This document shows, piece by piece, positions 39,377 to 47,542 of a stretch of 48,068 bases of DNA. The stretch spans positions 1 to 48,068 of the forward strand of contig DIUR01000025.1 in the NCBI GenBank assembly GCA_002428265.1, in the 5' to 3' direction. A model generated the notes under the pieces. The model did not search any database and was not told the DNA's origin. It saw only the letters and a list, made by a program, of their open reading frames with translations. The first letter of the stretch is position 1. Every line of letters starts with the position of its first letter. The translations under genes and the position numbers were made by a program. This DNA comes from Bacteriovoracaceae bacterium UBA6153. Its GTDB lineage: Bacteria > Bdellovibrionota > Bacteriovoracia > Bacteriovoracales > Bacteriovoracaceae.

Positions 39377-39380
39377 GACA
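39364..39380. promoter_or_regulatory. Near-palindrome, candidate operator (copy 3)
   Basis: Read on the minus strand, towards the downstream gene, it is TGTCTAAAGTTTTGACA. It differs from copy 2 (22249-22265) at one position and keeps the TGTC-N9-GACA plan. It lies 58 bases before the 74-residue gene's ATG. Confidence 0.55.
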
Positions 39381-39449
39381 TTTTTTTCATTATTTTAATT
39401 TTTTTATTAATTTTTTAGTCGCTCACTGGACTTGTTCACTCGGGTATTC

Positions 39450-40433
39450 TTAATAAGTGGTTTGAAGTCCTAGAAATGCTGAAGCCTGGATCTTTAGACC
39501 ATTGTTTATCTGATCCCCATTCCATAAATTGGGATAGTTCATATCATCATTGGTCTTCATTGAGTAAGGTAGGAAGAGAGTCATATCAACTCCTCCAATG
39601 AAATCAATTCCTGGAAGAAAACTTCTTGCTTGAAAAAGAGTGCTAGTCATCGGTGAAAGTGAGAAGCCTGAAAATAATCTTTCCTCTCCATCAACCGGCC
39701 CGTCGATAAAAATCGATGAACGATGGAAGTTAAATGTAAAACCTGTTCCAATCGTTAATCGATACTTCTCATTTTTAAAAGCATCGTAAGTCAGCCATGG
39801 GCCAAGTCTGATAGCGTCTCTGCTTTCTTTAGCAAGATAATTATTTTTAAACTGAATTTCATTTTTAGCAGTAGTGATAAAACCAACAAGCCCAAAAAAG
39901 AATCGATCGTATCTGTCGTAGCTGACTCTCGTTGTGAGCATCAGTCTTCCACCTGTTTCCACGCCGTATTTTTGTGTACTAAATTCACTATTGTATGAAT
40001 AAGGAGATTTTGAATTGGTACCTAAGCTCGCAGCCAGAGAGGCCCTGGAATTTTTGCGGTTATCAAATGGGTATGTTTCAGGAATCGGTTCTTCGATTCT
40101 ATAATCAGTAGGATCATGTCCCGCGAGTCTAATAGGAGATTTATTTTCGTCGGTCGTTCCAAGAACGACTTTTATATATTTTGAAGGAACATAGGCGCGA
40201 TTTCCCGTTCTATCATAAGTAGGAACAAATTCAGGAAGAACTCCATCAATCACTTCTTCATTGGGGATATAAACTCTTTCCCCTTTTCTTTTTAACTGAA
40301 CGACTTGGGAGTTCAAGGCAGGTTCACGTAAAAGTGGTGCTTCCAAAACTATAACGATGGCATCATACGCCTTTGCAGGACTGATTGTACTAAGTCCCAT
40401 CAAGGCAAATGCAGTTAAAAGATTTTTTTTCAT
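39450..40433 (-). CDS. Secreted SH3-like domain plus predicted outer-membrane barrel protein (second of pair)
   Basis: The 327-residue product has a signal peptide (MKKNLLTAFALMGLSTISPAKA). An SH3-like region follows (about residues 24-90: VLEAPLLREPALNSQVVQLKRKGERVYIP... RAYVPSKYIKVVL), the pattern of bacterial SH3 domains that bind peptidoglycan. The C-terminal 190 residues are rich in alternating hydrophobic and aromatic residues and end in Tyr, as in outer-membrane beta-barrels. The start at 40433 has GGGA before it and ATGA overlaps the upstream stop. Plan and operon position match the 294-residue gene upstream, so the two may form one complex or be paralogues. Confidence 0.75.
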   Translation of the reverse strand: MKKNLLTAFALMGLSTISPAKAYDAIVIVLEAPLLREPALNSQVVQLKRKGERVYIPNEEVIDGVLPEFVPTYDRTGNRAYVPSKYIKVVLGTTDENKSPIRLAGHDPTDYRIEEPIPETYPFDNRKNSRASLAASLGTNSKSPYSYNSEFSTQKYGVETGGRLMLTTRVSYDRYDRFFFGLVGFITTAKNEIQFKNNYLAKESRDAIRLGPWLTYDAFKNEKYRLTIGTGFTFNFHRSSIFIDGPVDGEERLFSGFSLSPMTSTLFQARSFLPGIDFIGGVDMTLFLPYSMKTNDDMNYPNLWNGDQINNGLKIQASAFLGLQTTY

Positions 40434-41314
40434 AATTCCCATTCGTATTTATAACCGATCAATCCACCGATTGAGTTGATAACATATTCTTCCGGTACAG
40501 GTGCCATTCCTGGCCTGGTTGTTGAGGTCAATGTGATATCGTGTCTTCTGAAATGAGCACCAATGCTCCATTTTCCAAAGCGCGTTCCCCATAAAGCTTC
40601 GATTCCTAAATCAAGGAGCATTGCTCGGTATTTCTCAACAGATTCGCCAGACTTTGTAGTGTAAATAGGAGCGAACTCTGCACCCAAGTGAAGTGAGACA
40701 GCAAGCTCTTCGCCTTCATAAATGTATCGCTGGATTTGAGGGCCTATGCTTAAAACAGTGAACTTGACGTTGTCATTTTCGTTCGTCCATCTACCATCTT
40801 GAAAATTTATTCCGAGTCCAAAGTTGACCGGCAATTCAGAACTATAAAGAGTCCTTAACTCAAAGCGATTGGCCGTCATCGCAGATAAGTTTTGAGAATA
40901 AAGAGTGTTAAGTGGGGTGATGTCGATACTATCTAAATGAATGTTAAACTGCGTATCGAAGTAGAAATCTTTGTTATGGCCATTTAAAATAACCGGTGGA
41001 GGGTAGCTTATTTCAGCATTCACATTGGGAAGAACTCTGACATCTTCCATGACTTCGGCCACTGAATTGGCCTTGGTAATATACTGAGCTTTCCCGTCTT
41101 TTCCATAGACGCTGAACCACTCTCTGCGCACTGGGTTTGTCTCCAGAACGTTGGCATAAATCCCTTTTTCAAGAATGACTCTCGATCTATCTTTTATACT
41201 GATGAGTTCAGAGCCAGGTCTGAGATAAACTTTATAAGGTTTTTCGTCATTGGCGTTACCGGCATTGATAACAAAAGAGCTGAAAATAAAAATGAAAAGC
41301 AACCATACCTTCAT
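40430..41314 (-). CDS. Secreted SH3-like domain plus predicted outer-membrane barrel protein (first of pair)
   Basis: The 294-residue product has a signal peptide (MKVWLLFIFIFSSFVINAGNA). An SH3-like stretch covers about residues 25-90 (VYLRPGSELISIKDRSRVILEKGIYANVLE... AQYITKANSV), then a beta-rich C-terminal part ending with GLIGYKYEWEL, the shape of an outer-membrane barrel. It overlaps the NUDIX gene upstream and the second SH3/barrel gene downstream, each by an ATGA. I recognise no named family. Confidence 0.75.
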   Translation of the reverse strand: MKVWLLFIFIFSSFVINAGNANDEKPYKVYLRPGSELISIKDRSRVILEKGIYANVLETNPVRREWFSVYGKDGKAQYITKANSVAEVMEDVRVLPNVNAEISYPPPVILNGHNKDFYFDTQFNIHLDSIDITPLNTLYSQNLSAMTANRFELRTLYSSELPVNFGLGINFQDGRWTNENDNVKFTVLSIGPQIQRYIYEGEELAVSLHLGAEFAPIYTTKSGESVEKYRAMLLDLGIEALWGTRFGKWSIGAHFRRHDITLTSTTRPGMAPVPEEYVINSIGGLIGYKYEWEL

Positions 41315-41736
41315 AAATTTTTTTCCAGGTATTTTACTGCTGCTTCAAAGGCCAGGTGATTAGTGGGAAATGTGTAATCTGATTTTTGGATGGAAGAAAT
41401 GGGAACCCACTTACAAAACTCGTGTTCTTCATTTAAAACGATTTCAGGTTTTTTATTCAGATGACAAAGAAACACTTTTTCCAAGCAATTCTTTTTCCAT
41501 CTATCAAAAAACTCAAACTTTAAATCGAGTTCAATGACGTCTGAAACAATGCCAGCTTCTTCAACCAGCTCACGTTTTGCAGCTTCGTAAAAAGATTCAT
41601 CACCTTCAACTCCGCCAGTGATGTTTTGAAAACCTTTGTAGTTTCCTGGAATTTTATCGTTAAACTCAAAGAGCAAAACTTCGCCCTCGGACATCACAAT
41701 AACTTGGACTTTTTTCTTTAGAGATTGATCATTCAT
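41311..41736 (-). CDS. NUDIX hydrolase
   Basis: The 141-residue protein has a complete NUDIX box at residues 41-63, G-x5-E-x7-R-E-L-V-E-E-x-G-I, so the metal-binding glutamates are present. Such enzymes split nucleoside diphosphate linked to another group; the substrate cannot be told, though the acidic start V-M-S-E-G-E-V-L-L-F resembles the MutT/dATP pyrophosphatase (NudB) group. It is first in an operon with two SH3/barrel proteins, an odd pairing of a cytosolic enzyme with envelope proteins. No strong ribosome site is seen before the ATG. Confidence 0.88.
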   Translation of the reverse strand: MNDQSLKKKVQVIVMSEGEVLLFEFNDKIPGNYKGFQNITGGVEGDESFYEAAKRELVEEAGIVSDVIELDLKFEFFDRWKKNCLEKVFLCHLNKKPEIVLNEEHEFCKWVPISSIQKSDYTFPTNHLAFEAAVKYLEKNL

Positions 41737-41859
41737 ATTTTAAAATTTTAACATAATCTGACATTTTAATATTTGAGTCATAAAAAACTGCCTAATTCCC
41801 CCCTGACGCGACCCCTAATTCGTTGCTACATGTTGACCAAAATGATATGTTTTCCCCTT

Positions 41860-42519
41860 ATGGAACAAATTATTTATAGAATTGCGATCTCCTTACCGGC
41901 GTTTTTGCTGGCCATCGTTTGTCACGAAGCAGCTCATGCCTGGATGGCCAAGCGTTTTGGCGATTATACTGGCGAGCAGTTAGGGCGACTTAGCCTGAAT
42001 CCTGCCGTTCACTATGACCTAGTTGGTACGGTTATCTTTCCATTAGTCGGAGCAGTCTTAGGTGGAACGATGTTTGGATGGGCAAAACCAGTTCCTGTTG
42101 ATACGAGAAGATTTAAAAATGTTCGCTCAGGTATTTTCTGGGTGAGTTTCGCAGGCCCCTTGGCCAACATTTTTTTAATGGTGATTGCAGCTATTATGCT
42201 GGCCTTGATTAAAACAAAAGTATCACCGGCCTTTTCTTACTACACCGTTATTTATGACATGCTTGGAAGTGCAGTAACGATTAATGTTCTTCTCGCTGTC
42301 TTTAACCTGATTCCTTTTCCTCCTCTGGATGGATCGAAGATGGTGACGTCGATGCTTGATTACAACAAAGCAAGACAATATGAAGAGCTTCAGCGCTACA
42401 GTTTTGTTTTCTTAATTATTTTAATTATGACTCCTGTCCTGGGCTGGATCATGGCTCCTGCCTTTATGATTAGTAATTTCATTGTGAATGTTTTCGTTCA
42501 CATATTTGCAGGGTTTTAA
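41860..42519 (+). CDS. Site-2 protease family (M50) membrane zinc peptidase
   Basis: The protein, about 219 residues from the ATG at 41860, has the zinc motif H-E-A-A-H (residues 21-25) inside a membrane helix. A second motif N-L-I-P-F-P-P-L-D-G (near residue 151), with the third ligand Asp, is found in another helix. These are the S2P/RseP family marks, in the compact form without a PDZ domain. The role is unknown, perhaps regulated intramembrane proteolysis. The open frame extends to 41773 with several in-frame ATGs and no clear ribosome site, so the start is uncertain. It joins scpA with no gap. Confidence 0.88.
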   Translation: MEQIIYRIAISLPAFLLAIVCHEAAHAWMAKRFGDYTGEQLGRLSLNPAVHYDLVGTVIFPLVGAVLGGTMFGWAKPVPVDTRRFKNVRSGIFWVSFAGPLANIFLMVIAAIMLALIKTKVSPAFSYYTVIYDMLGSAVTINVLLAVFNLIPFPPLDGSKMVTSMLDYNKARQYEELQRYSFVFLIILIMTPVLGWIMAPAFMISNFIVNVFVHIFAGF

Positions 42520-43527
42520 ATGTTAGATACATCTATTCAAGTTAAGACGGATCATTTCGACGGACCACTTGGGCTTTTGCTTCTTCTTATTGAAAAAGAA
42601 GAAATGAACATCAGAGACCTGGACCTGACAAAGATCACTAAGCAGTATCTCGATTATCTGGCGCAAATGCGCGATTTGAATTTCGATGTTGCTGGGGACT
42701 ACTTATTCCTTGCTTCAACACTACTTTTATTAAAATCAAAAATCTGTATTGCTGAAGAAGAAATGAAAGGGCTAGAAGCTGAGTTTGGTATTGAAGGGAT
42801 GAACATCACTTCACAATCGGAACTTATCAGAAGACTTGAAGAGCTTCAGTTGTATCAGAAAATGTCAAAGAAGCTTTGGGAGCTGGATAAAAAAGGACAC
42901 GAAATTTTCGTGAAACCAAAAGTTGATAGAAAAGCGATCGTTAACTCGATCCTTACTCCAATGGATTTAAATTCACTGACAATGACAATGGTGGATTTTT
43001 TATTCAGACAAAGAAGAAAATATACGGTTGTTAAGCGTGACCGTTTATCGATTAAAGAAAAACTAAAATTCTTAAAAGACAACTTGAAACTCGGAGAGCA
43101 AACAACGTTTGATACTCTTCTAGAGCAAAACGGGAAAGCTGTTGAAGGAGAAGATGCAACAGATAACATCGTTATCACTTTCATCTCACTTCTGGAGTTG
43201 GCACGTTTAAAAAGAGTTAATGTCTTCCAAAATGAAGACAGAAGCACAATTTACGTTAACGTCGTCAGATCTCTTGATGACTTCGATGTAGAGCAGGCCA
43301 ATGGATTTGAAGACGAGGCACCGACAGCACCGCCAGAAGGTGGAGTTGAAGATTTTGCAGCAAACGAAAGAAATGAAAAACTAGTTATTGAAGATCTTGG
43401 AGAGTACAAGCCTGAAGCAGAAGCAACAACTGATTCAGCAGAATTGTCTCCGGAAGTTCAAGAAGAGTATATGGAACTTCTGACTACACCAGACAGTGTA
43501 GACTCTGGATCTAAATTAATTCAATAA
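42520..43527 (+). CDS. scpA: Segregation and condensation protein A
   Basis: The 335-residue kleisin bridges the SMC ATPase heads of the bacterial condensin. The typical start, F-D-G-P-L-G-L-L-L-L-L-I-E-K-E (residues 12-26), then I-R-D-L-D-L-x-x-I-T-x-Q-Y-L, A-G-D-Y-L-F-L-A-S-T-L-L-L-L-K-S-K (near 60), and a winged-helix C-terminal part to about residue 255 (VITFISLLELARLKRVNVFQ) are present. After it comes an acidic tail of about 80 residues (VEDFAANERNEKLVIEDLGE... TPDSVDSGSK), which is unusual. ATG follows directly on the M50 gene stop. It precedes scpB by 8 bases. Confidence 0.94.
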   Translation: MLDTSIQVKTDHFDGPLGLLLLLIEKEEMNIRDLDLTKITKQYLDYLAQMRDLNFDVAGDYLFLASTLLLLKSKICIAEEEMKGLEAEFGIEGMNITSQSELIRRLEELQLYQKMSKKLWELDKKGHEIFVKPKVDRKAIVNSILTPMDLNSLTMTMVDFLFRQRRKYTVVKRDRLSIKEKLKFLKDNLKLGEQTTFDTLLEQNGKAVEGEDATDNIVITFISLLELARLKRVNVFQNEDRSTIYVNVVRSLDDFDVEQANGFEDEAPTAPPEGGVEDFAANERNEKLVIEDLGEYKPEAEATTDSAELSPEVQEEYMELLTTPDSVDSGSKLIQ

Positions 43528-43535
43528 GAGGATTT

Positions 43536-45035
43536 ATGGAAAACGAAATTAATAACGACGGCATCAACATCGACGAAATTGAACTTCCTGCTGTGTATCC
43601 AAGTACAGAAGATTTAGAATTTCCAGTCATGGAAATGATGGAAGACAAATCTGCAGAAGGCCCAGCCACTCTGAATGAAGATCTGTTTGAAACACTAACT
43701 GAAGAAGACTTTATTTCAGACAGCATCGTTTCTGATGAAGTTCTATGGCAAGCACGTACTGGATTAAATTCAGATACACTTTGCGGTGCCATTGAGACAA
43801 TTATCTTCATGAGCGATAAGCCCGTTTCTATCCAAAAGATTAAAGCTCTTATTGATGTCGACATGCCATTAAAAGTTGTCCACGAAGCTCTTCAAAGACT
43901 TCAGGCAGAATATGAAGAAAAACACCACGGCATTCGTCTATTAGAAGTTGCTGAAGGTTACCAGTACCGTACAAAAGCTACGTATTCAAAATACGTTCAG
44001 GATATTTTCAAAATCAACTCACTTGTATTATCTCCAACTGCTCTTGAAGTTTTGGCGATCATTACTTACAAGCAGCCATGCTCGAAAGTTGAAGTTGATA
44101 AAATCAGAGGAGTCGACAGCGGTCACATCGTTCGCGCTCTTATGGATAAGCGTTTAGTTAAAGTAACTGGTAGATCAGATGAGTTAGGGCGCCCTGTTCT
44201 TTACGGAACAACTCCTGAGTTCCTGGAAGTCTTCAACCTTCCTGATTTAGCAGCTCTTCCGCCAGAGCATGAGCTTGATGAATTATCACGCGTCTCTACG
44301 GTTGGAAAAATTGCAGACATTAAAACTCTTGTTAATGATGGTGATAAAGCTAGATTCAAATTTGATGAAATTGAAGAACTAGATATGCTAAGTGAATCGA
44401 TTAAAAACATTTCAGCAGAAACAGATTTCACTGCCTCTCTAAAAGTTGAAGAGAAAAAGCGTATCACTGAAGGCGGAGAGGAAGTTAAGTCAGCTTTCGA
44501 TCTTCTTGAAGAGTTCGTTAACAAAAAACTTATTACTGAACAAAATAGGCAAGCGATCACATCACTTCTTACAACAAACGTAATTGATCCAAGAATTATT
44601 GATGACCTGGAAGCAGGGCCATTCAATGTTCCTCACGACGATGAAGAAGAGTTCCAGATGATCGATTTAGATACAGGTCTTCCATTAGAGTACGATGCAG
44701 AGTTCGACGGAGAGCTTGATGAGCACGGCAACTACGAAAGTGGGTTAGATGAAAGTGAGTTCGATATTATTGTCGATCTTGATTTCGATAAAGAAGAAAG
44801 TGAAGAGGAAGCTCTTTCAAAAGCACTAGATGCTGCTTTCGAAAACCTGACAGGTGAGAGTCTTGATAGCCGTTTATCTGATGAAGAGTTCGCTTTTGGT
44901 GGATCTTTAGATGAAAAAAGCCAGGAACTGGATGACCTTACAAATGGCATGATCGAAAAAGCTCAAGAGCTAGATATGGACTTATCTTTCTTAAAAGATG
45001 GCATAAAGTCTCAAAAAGAGGACTCGGGGGAGTAA
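43536..45035 (+). CDS. scpB: Segregation and condensation protein B with long acidic extensions
   Basis: The protein is 499 residues, against about 200 in well-studied ScpB. The ScpB core is recognisable at about residues 80-235: E-T-I-I-F-M-S-D-K-P-V-S, G-I-R-L-L-E-V-A-E-G-Y-Q-Y-R-T, ALEVLAIITYKQPCSKVEVDKIRGVDSG and VKVTGRSDELGRPVLYGTT, two winged helices. Before it lies an acidic region of about 75 residues. After it come about 260 residues rich in Asp and Glu (DEEEFQMIDLDTGLPLEYD..., DEHGNYESGLDESEFDIIVD..., DLDFDKEESEEEAL). AGAGG precedes the ATG. The role of the extensions is unknown. Confidence 0.9.
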   Translation: MENEINNDGINIDEIELPAVYPSTEDLEFPVMEMMEDKSAEGPATLNEDLFETLTEEDFISDSIVSDEVLWQARTGLNSDTLCGAIETIIFMSDKPVSIQKIKALIDVDMPLKVVHEALQRLQAEYEEKHHGIRLLEVAEGYQYRTKATYSKYVQDIFKINSLVLSPTALEVLAIITYKQPCSKVEVDKIRGVDSGHIVRALMDKRLVKVTGRSDELGRPVLYGTTPEFLEVFNLPDLAALPPEHELDELSRVSTVGKIADIKTLVNDGDKARFKFDEIEELDMLSESIKNISAETDFTASLKVEEKKRITEGGEEVKSAFDLLEEFVNKKLITEQNRQAITSLLTTNVIDPRIIDDLEAGPFNVPHDDEEEFQMIDLDTGLPLEYDAEFDGELDEHGNYESGLDESEFDIIVDLDFDKEESEEEALSKALDAAFENLTGESLDSRLSDEEFAFGGSLDEKSQELDDLTNGMIEKAQELDMDLSFLKDGIKSQKEDSGE

Positions 45036-45060
45036 TCTTCAGACCCTGTTTGACAAACAC

Positions 45061-45087
45061 TCGGACCGTAGCGTAAAAACGGTCCGA
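45061..45087 (+). terminator. Possible terminator or leader hairpin between scpB and the pseudouridine synthase gene
   Basis: TCGGACCGT (45061-45069) pairs perfectly with ACGGTCCGA (45079-45087) around a 9-base loop. No clean T-run follows (ATCTAAAATTT), so the terminator call is weak. A TATAAT at 45098-45103 after it may be the -10 of the next gene, and TTGACA at 45050 with TAAAAA at 45074 could be an overlapping promoter. Confidence 0.45.
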
Positions 45088-45140
45088 ATCTAAAATTTAT
45101 AATACCTATAAACAGCCGTGATGGCAGATTGGAGGATCCC

Positions 45141-46250
45141 GTGACAAAGTCTAAGACTAGAAAAGCCGCTATTAAAACCAGTAAAATCGACAGCAAAACA
45201 GAATTACAAATTCGTTTACAAAAATACATTTCAGACTGTGGAATCACATCTCGTAGAAAAGCCGAGAAGATGATCACTGAGGGAAGAGTGACTGTTAACG
45301 GTGAAGTTGTAATGGAGCTTGGAACGAAAGTTAACCCATACAGTGACATCATCATGGTAGACGGTCACCTTGCCGACCTACAGGCAGTTGAGCCTATCTA
45401 TTTAATGCTTCACAAGCCTAGAGGGTTTGTAACGACTCTAAACGATCCTGAAGGTCGTGAGACAGTTATGAATCTTGTAAAAGAAATTTCAGAAAGAATT
45501 TATCCTGTTGGCCGTCTGGATTATTTATCAGAAGGTCTTCTTCTTATGACTAACGATGGCGAGTTCGCCAACATGATTATGCACCCGAAATACAACGTAA
45601 CTAAAGTTTACGAAGTAAAAGTTTTCGGATCAGTGACAGAAACAATCATCAATAAACTTAAAGCAGGGGCATTCCTTGAAGAAGGATTTGTTAAGCCAAC
45701 TTCAGTTCGAGTTATTAAGCAGCTTCCAACTAAGACGTGGATCGAGTTTAGACTTAATGAAGGACGCAACAGAGAGATTAGAAGACTTTGTGAAGCTGTA
45801 GGCTTAACAGTAGATAAACTTAAGCGTTTAGCTATCGGTGGGCTTTCAATTGAAGGTGTTGCACCAGGAAACTTCCGTATTATGAGTAAAGAGCAAATGC
45901 TTACTCATATCGGTCTAAACGAAGATGGAACACTAAAACAAGTTCTGAATAAAGAAGGATTCGTATCTTCTAAGAAAACAATCGATCTTAAGAAGAAACG
46001 CCCTCAAGCGGGAACTGTTGCTGACGATGAGAGCTTCCAGAAATTTAGAAGAGAGACATACTTCGATTCATTAAAACAAATCGCAGATAACAAAGCTCAG
46101 GTCGCTGATAAGATCCAGTCACTTTCTGATCAGGTTTATGTTGAAGAACAAAAGAACTACGTAGAGCGCAGAAAGAAAGTTGATGCGGTTAAAACGATTA
46201 TTAAAAATAACAATCTTAAGAAGACGAGTTTTAGAGCTCCGAAAGAATAA
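45141..46250 (+). CDS. RluB/RsuA-family rRNA pseudouridine synthase
   Basis: The 369-residue enzyme makes pseudouridine in rRNA. An S4 RNA-binding domain is at about residues 22-75 (LQKYISDCGITSRRKAEKMITEGRVTVNGEVV). The catalytic domain has HKPRGFVTT near 94 and P-V-G-R-L-D-Y-L-S-E-G-L-L-L-M-T-N-D-G near 125, which holds the catalytic Asp. E-G-R-N-R-E-I-R-R near 205 and the C-terminal KRLAIGGLSIEG are RluB/RluE-like. The last 100 residues are a lysine-rich tail with helical repeats. I chose the GTG at 45141 (GGAGG five bases before) over the TTG at 45129. The exact target uridine is not settled. Confidence 0.92.
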   Translation: MTKSKTRKAAIKTSKIDSKTELQIRLQKYISDCGITSRRKAEKMITEGRVTVNGEVVMELGTKVNPYSDIIMVDGHLADLQAVEPIYLMLHKPRGFVTTLNDPEGRETVMNLVKEISERIYPVGRLDYLSEGLLLMTNDGEFANMIMHPKYNVTKVYEVKVFGSVTETIINKLKAGAFLEEGFVKPTSVRVIKQLPTKTWIEFRLNEGRNREIRRLCEAVGLTVDKLKRLAIGGLSIEGVAPGNFRIMSKEQMLTHIGLNEDGTLKQVLNKEGFVSSKKTIDLKKKRPQAGTVADDESFQKFRRETYFDSLKQIADNKAQVADKIQSLSDQVYVEEQKNYVERRKKVDAVKTIIKNNNLKKTSFRAPKE

Positions 46251-46278
46251 AAAAAGCCCGCTTTAAAGCGGGCTTTTT
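46251..46278. terminator. Bidirectional terminator, perfect 28-bp palindrome
   Basis: AAAAAGCCCGCTTT is followed directly by its exact reverse complement, ending in a T-run on both strands. It starts one base after the pseudouridine synthase stop and serves the convergent secreted-protein gene as well. Confidence 0.92.
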
Positions 46279-46299
46279 TTGGTCTAATTTTTTAAGAAA

Positions 46300-47145
46300 T
46301 TAAAGAGTAGGAGTGTATGCGTGGATGTTCCCAATTGAAAATCCGCCAGTAAGTAGTGGTGCTAATCTTTCTAGATCATCTTTAGCTGCACCAGTTGTTG
46401 TATTAACAATATTGCCATTTGTAACTTGTCCTGAAGAGTTCGCTGTCATTGTACCCGCTAATCCATCAGTACCATTTTCAGCGTAAGCATAAGTTACAGT
46501 CTGAGTAGAAGCTCCTTCAATGTAGTGAACTGCCATCTTTGCAGCTGGGTAGCTATTCGTAACGCCATTGTAATCAGAGATCATTAGAATAGACTCAAGA
46601 CCAGCGCCTGACTCATGGTAAGCGATAATTAGATTAGAGTCTTCACCAAGAACAGTTTTTCCTAGGTATCTTACTTCCATTGCACCAGAGTTACAGTCAG
46701 CGTAAACAACACCAACTGTATTAATTGTTCCAGGAGCTTTTAATTCAACTTTCTTTGTGTAAGCAACAACGCCAACTGAAGAGATTGGAAAAGTTTTTCC
46801 ATTTACAGCCGATGAATAAAGATCACCATCATTAGATGTTAAAAACGCAGTTGCACTCACTGCTGGAATTTCAGAACATTTTGTAATTTTTGCAGCAGTA
46901 AGAAGGAGGTTAAGTTCTTTTACAACTTCTGCGACTTCCATGTTTACTTCGTTTTTTGCTTGGTCATAGACATCCTGGTGATCAACTCCACCGGCCGCTA
47001 CAACTTTATTAAATCCAACTGACATCCTAGAGAGATTTAATACATCTTTACGATTTGATCTTTTAATTTGGTTAGTATTGATGGTCGTTAAACTAAGTAC
47101 AAGTGCCATTGCAGTGATTGAGCTTATCGCAGTAATTTTTTTCAT
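46300..47145 (-). CDS. Secreted protein of unknown function
   Basis: The 281-residue product has a signal peptide (MKKITAISSITAMALVLSLTT...) with a slightly long basic segment (residues 25-35) before A-A-G-G. The mature chain is low in charged residues, rich in G, A, T, S, V and N, with two Cys (KITKCSE, YADCNSG), and appears mostly beta. AGAGG lies before the ATG. It may be an envelope or extracellular protein. The next gene upstream on the same strand, 51 bases away, is a tiny lipoprotein, possibly in one operon. No family recognised. Confidence 0.78.
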   Translation of the reverse strand: MKKITAISSITAMALVLSLTTINTNQIKRSNRKDVLNLSRMSVGFNKVVAAGGVDHQDVYDQAKNEVNMEVAEVVKELNLLLTAAKITKCSEIPAVSATAFLTSNDGDLYSSAVNGKTFPISSVGVVAYTKKVELKAPGTINTVGVVYADCNSGAMEVRYLGKTVLGEDSNLIIAYHESGAGLESILMISDYNGVTNSYPAAKMAVHYIEGASTQTVTYAYAENGTDGLAGTMTANSSGQVTNGNIVNTTTGAAKDDLERLAPLLTGGFSIGNIHAYTPTL

Positions 47146-47196
47146 TTCGTCCTCTTAATATATTTTTTGGGAATTAGTGTTTAATTAATTTTTTTA

Positions 47197-47328
47197 TTAT
47201 TTCATTTGAGGAGCTGGAACTACGCCAGGAGCAGCAGCTGCACCAGACCCAGAAGCTTTGTCATCACTTCCACAAGAAACCACTAAAACACTTGTTAAAA
47301 CCAATGCTAATAATAAAAGCTTGCTCAT
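47197..47328 (-). CDS. Tiny lipoprotein (43 residues)
   Basis: The product MSKLLLLALVLTSVLVVSC... has a lipobox V-V-S-C with acylated Cys19, then a short tail GSDDKASGSGAAAAPGVVPAPQMK, rich in A, P and G, typical of small outer-membrane lipoproteins. GGAG lies six bases before the ATG at 47328; two more ATGs (47334, 47340) are in frame. It is too short to show a fold. It precedes the 281-residue secreted-protein gene on the same strand. A TGTCTA half-site lies at 47410-47415, upstream. Confidence 0.72.
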   Translation of the reverse strand: MSKLLLLALVLTSVLVVSCGSDDKASGSGAAAAPGVVPAPQMK

Positions 47329-47493
47329 CTTCATCTCCATTAAAAAAGGTCTTTGTGACCTTCAAGTATTCTGATTGAAATTTATTCTCGTTGGTTTCAA
47401 GCTTTTTGCTAGACAATTTTTCTTGTCATCATTTTTTATTGAATTAAGGCTTTGAAATTATTAGAACTTGTAAAGGTCTTGAAATACAAAAAA

Positions 47494-47512
47494 GGCCCTC
47501 TTGAAAAGGGCC
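47494..47512 (-). terminator. Intrinsic terminator of the 106-residue gene
   Basis: GGCCCT pairs with AGGGCC around a 7-base loop. The minus strand continues with six T. It lies about 30 bases after the stop at 47543. Confidence 0.75.
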
Positions 47513-47542
47513 CGATATTGGTCATTTTAAAAACTGAGTCTT

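Noticed and set aside
47410..47415. TAGACA/TGTCTA half-site upstream of the small lipoprotein gene
   Set aside because: Only one half of the palindrome is present; the opposite half is absent at the 5-base spacing.
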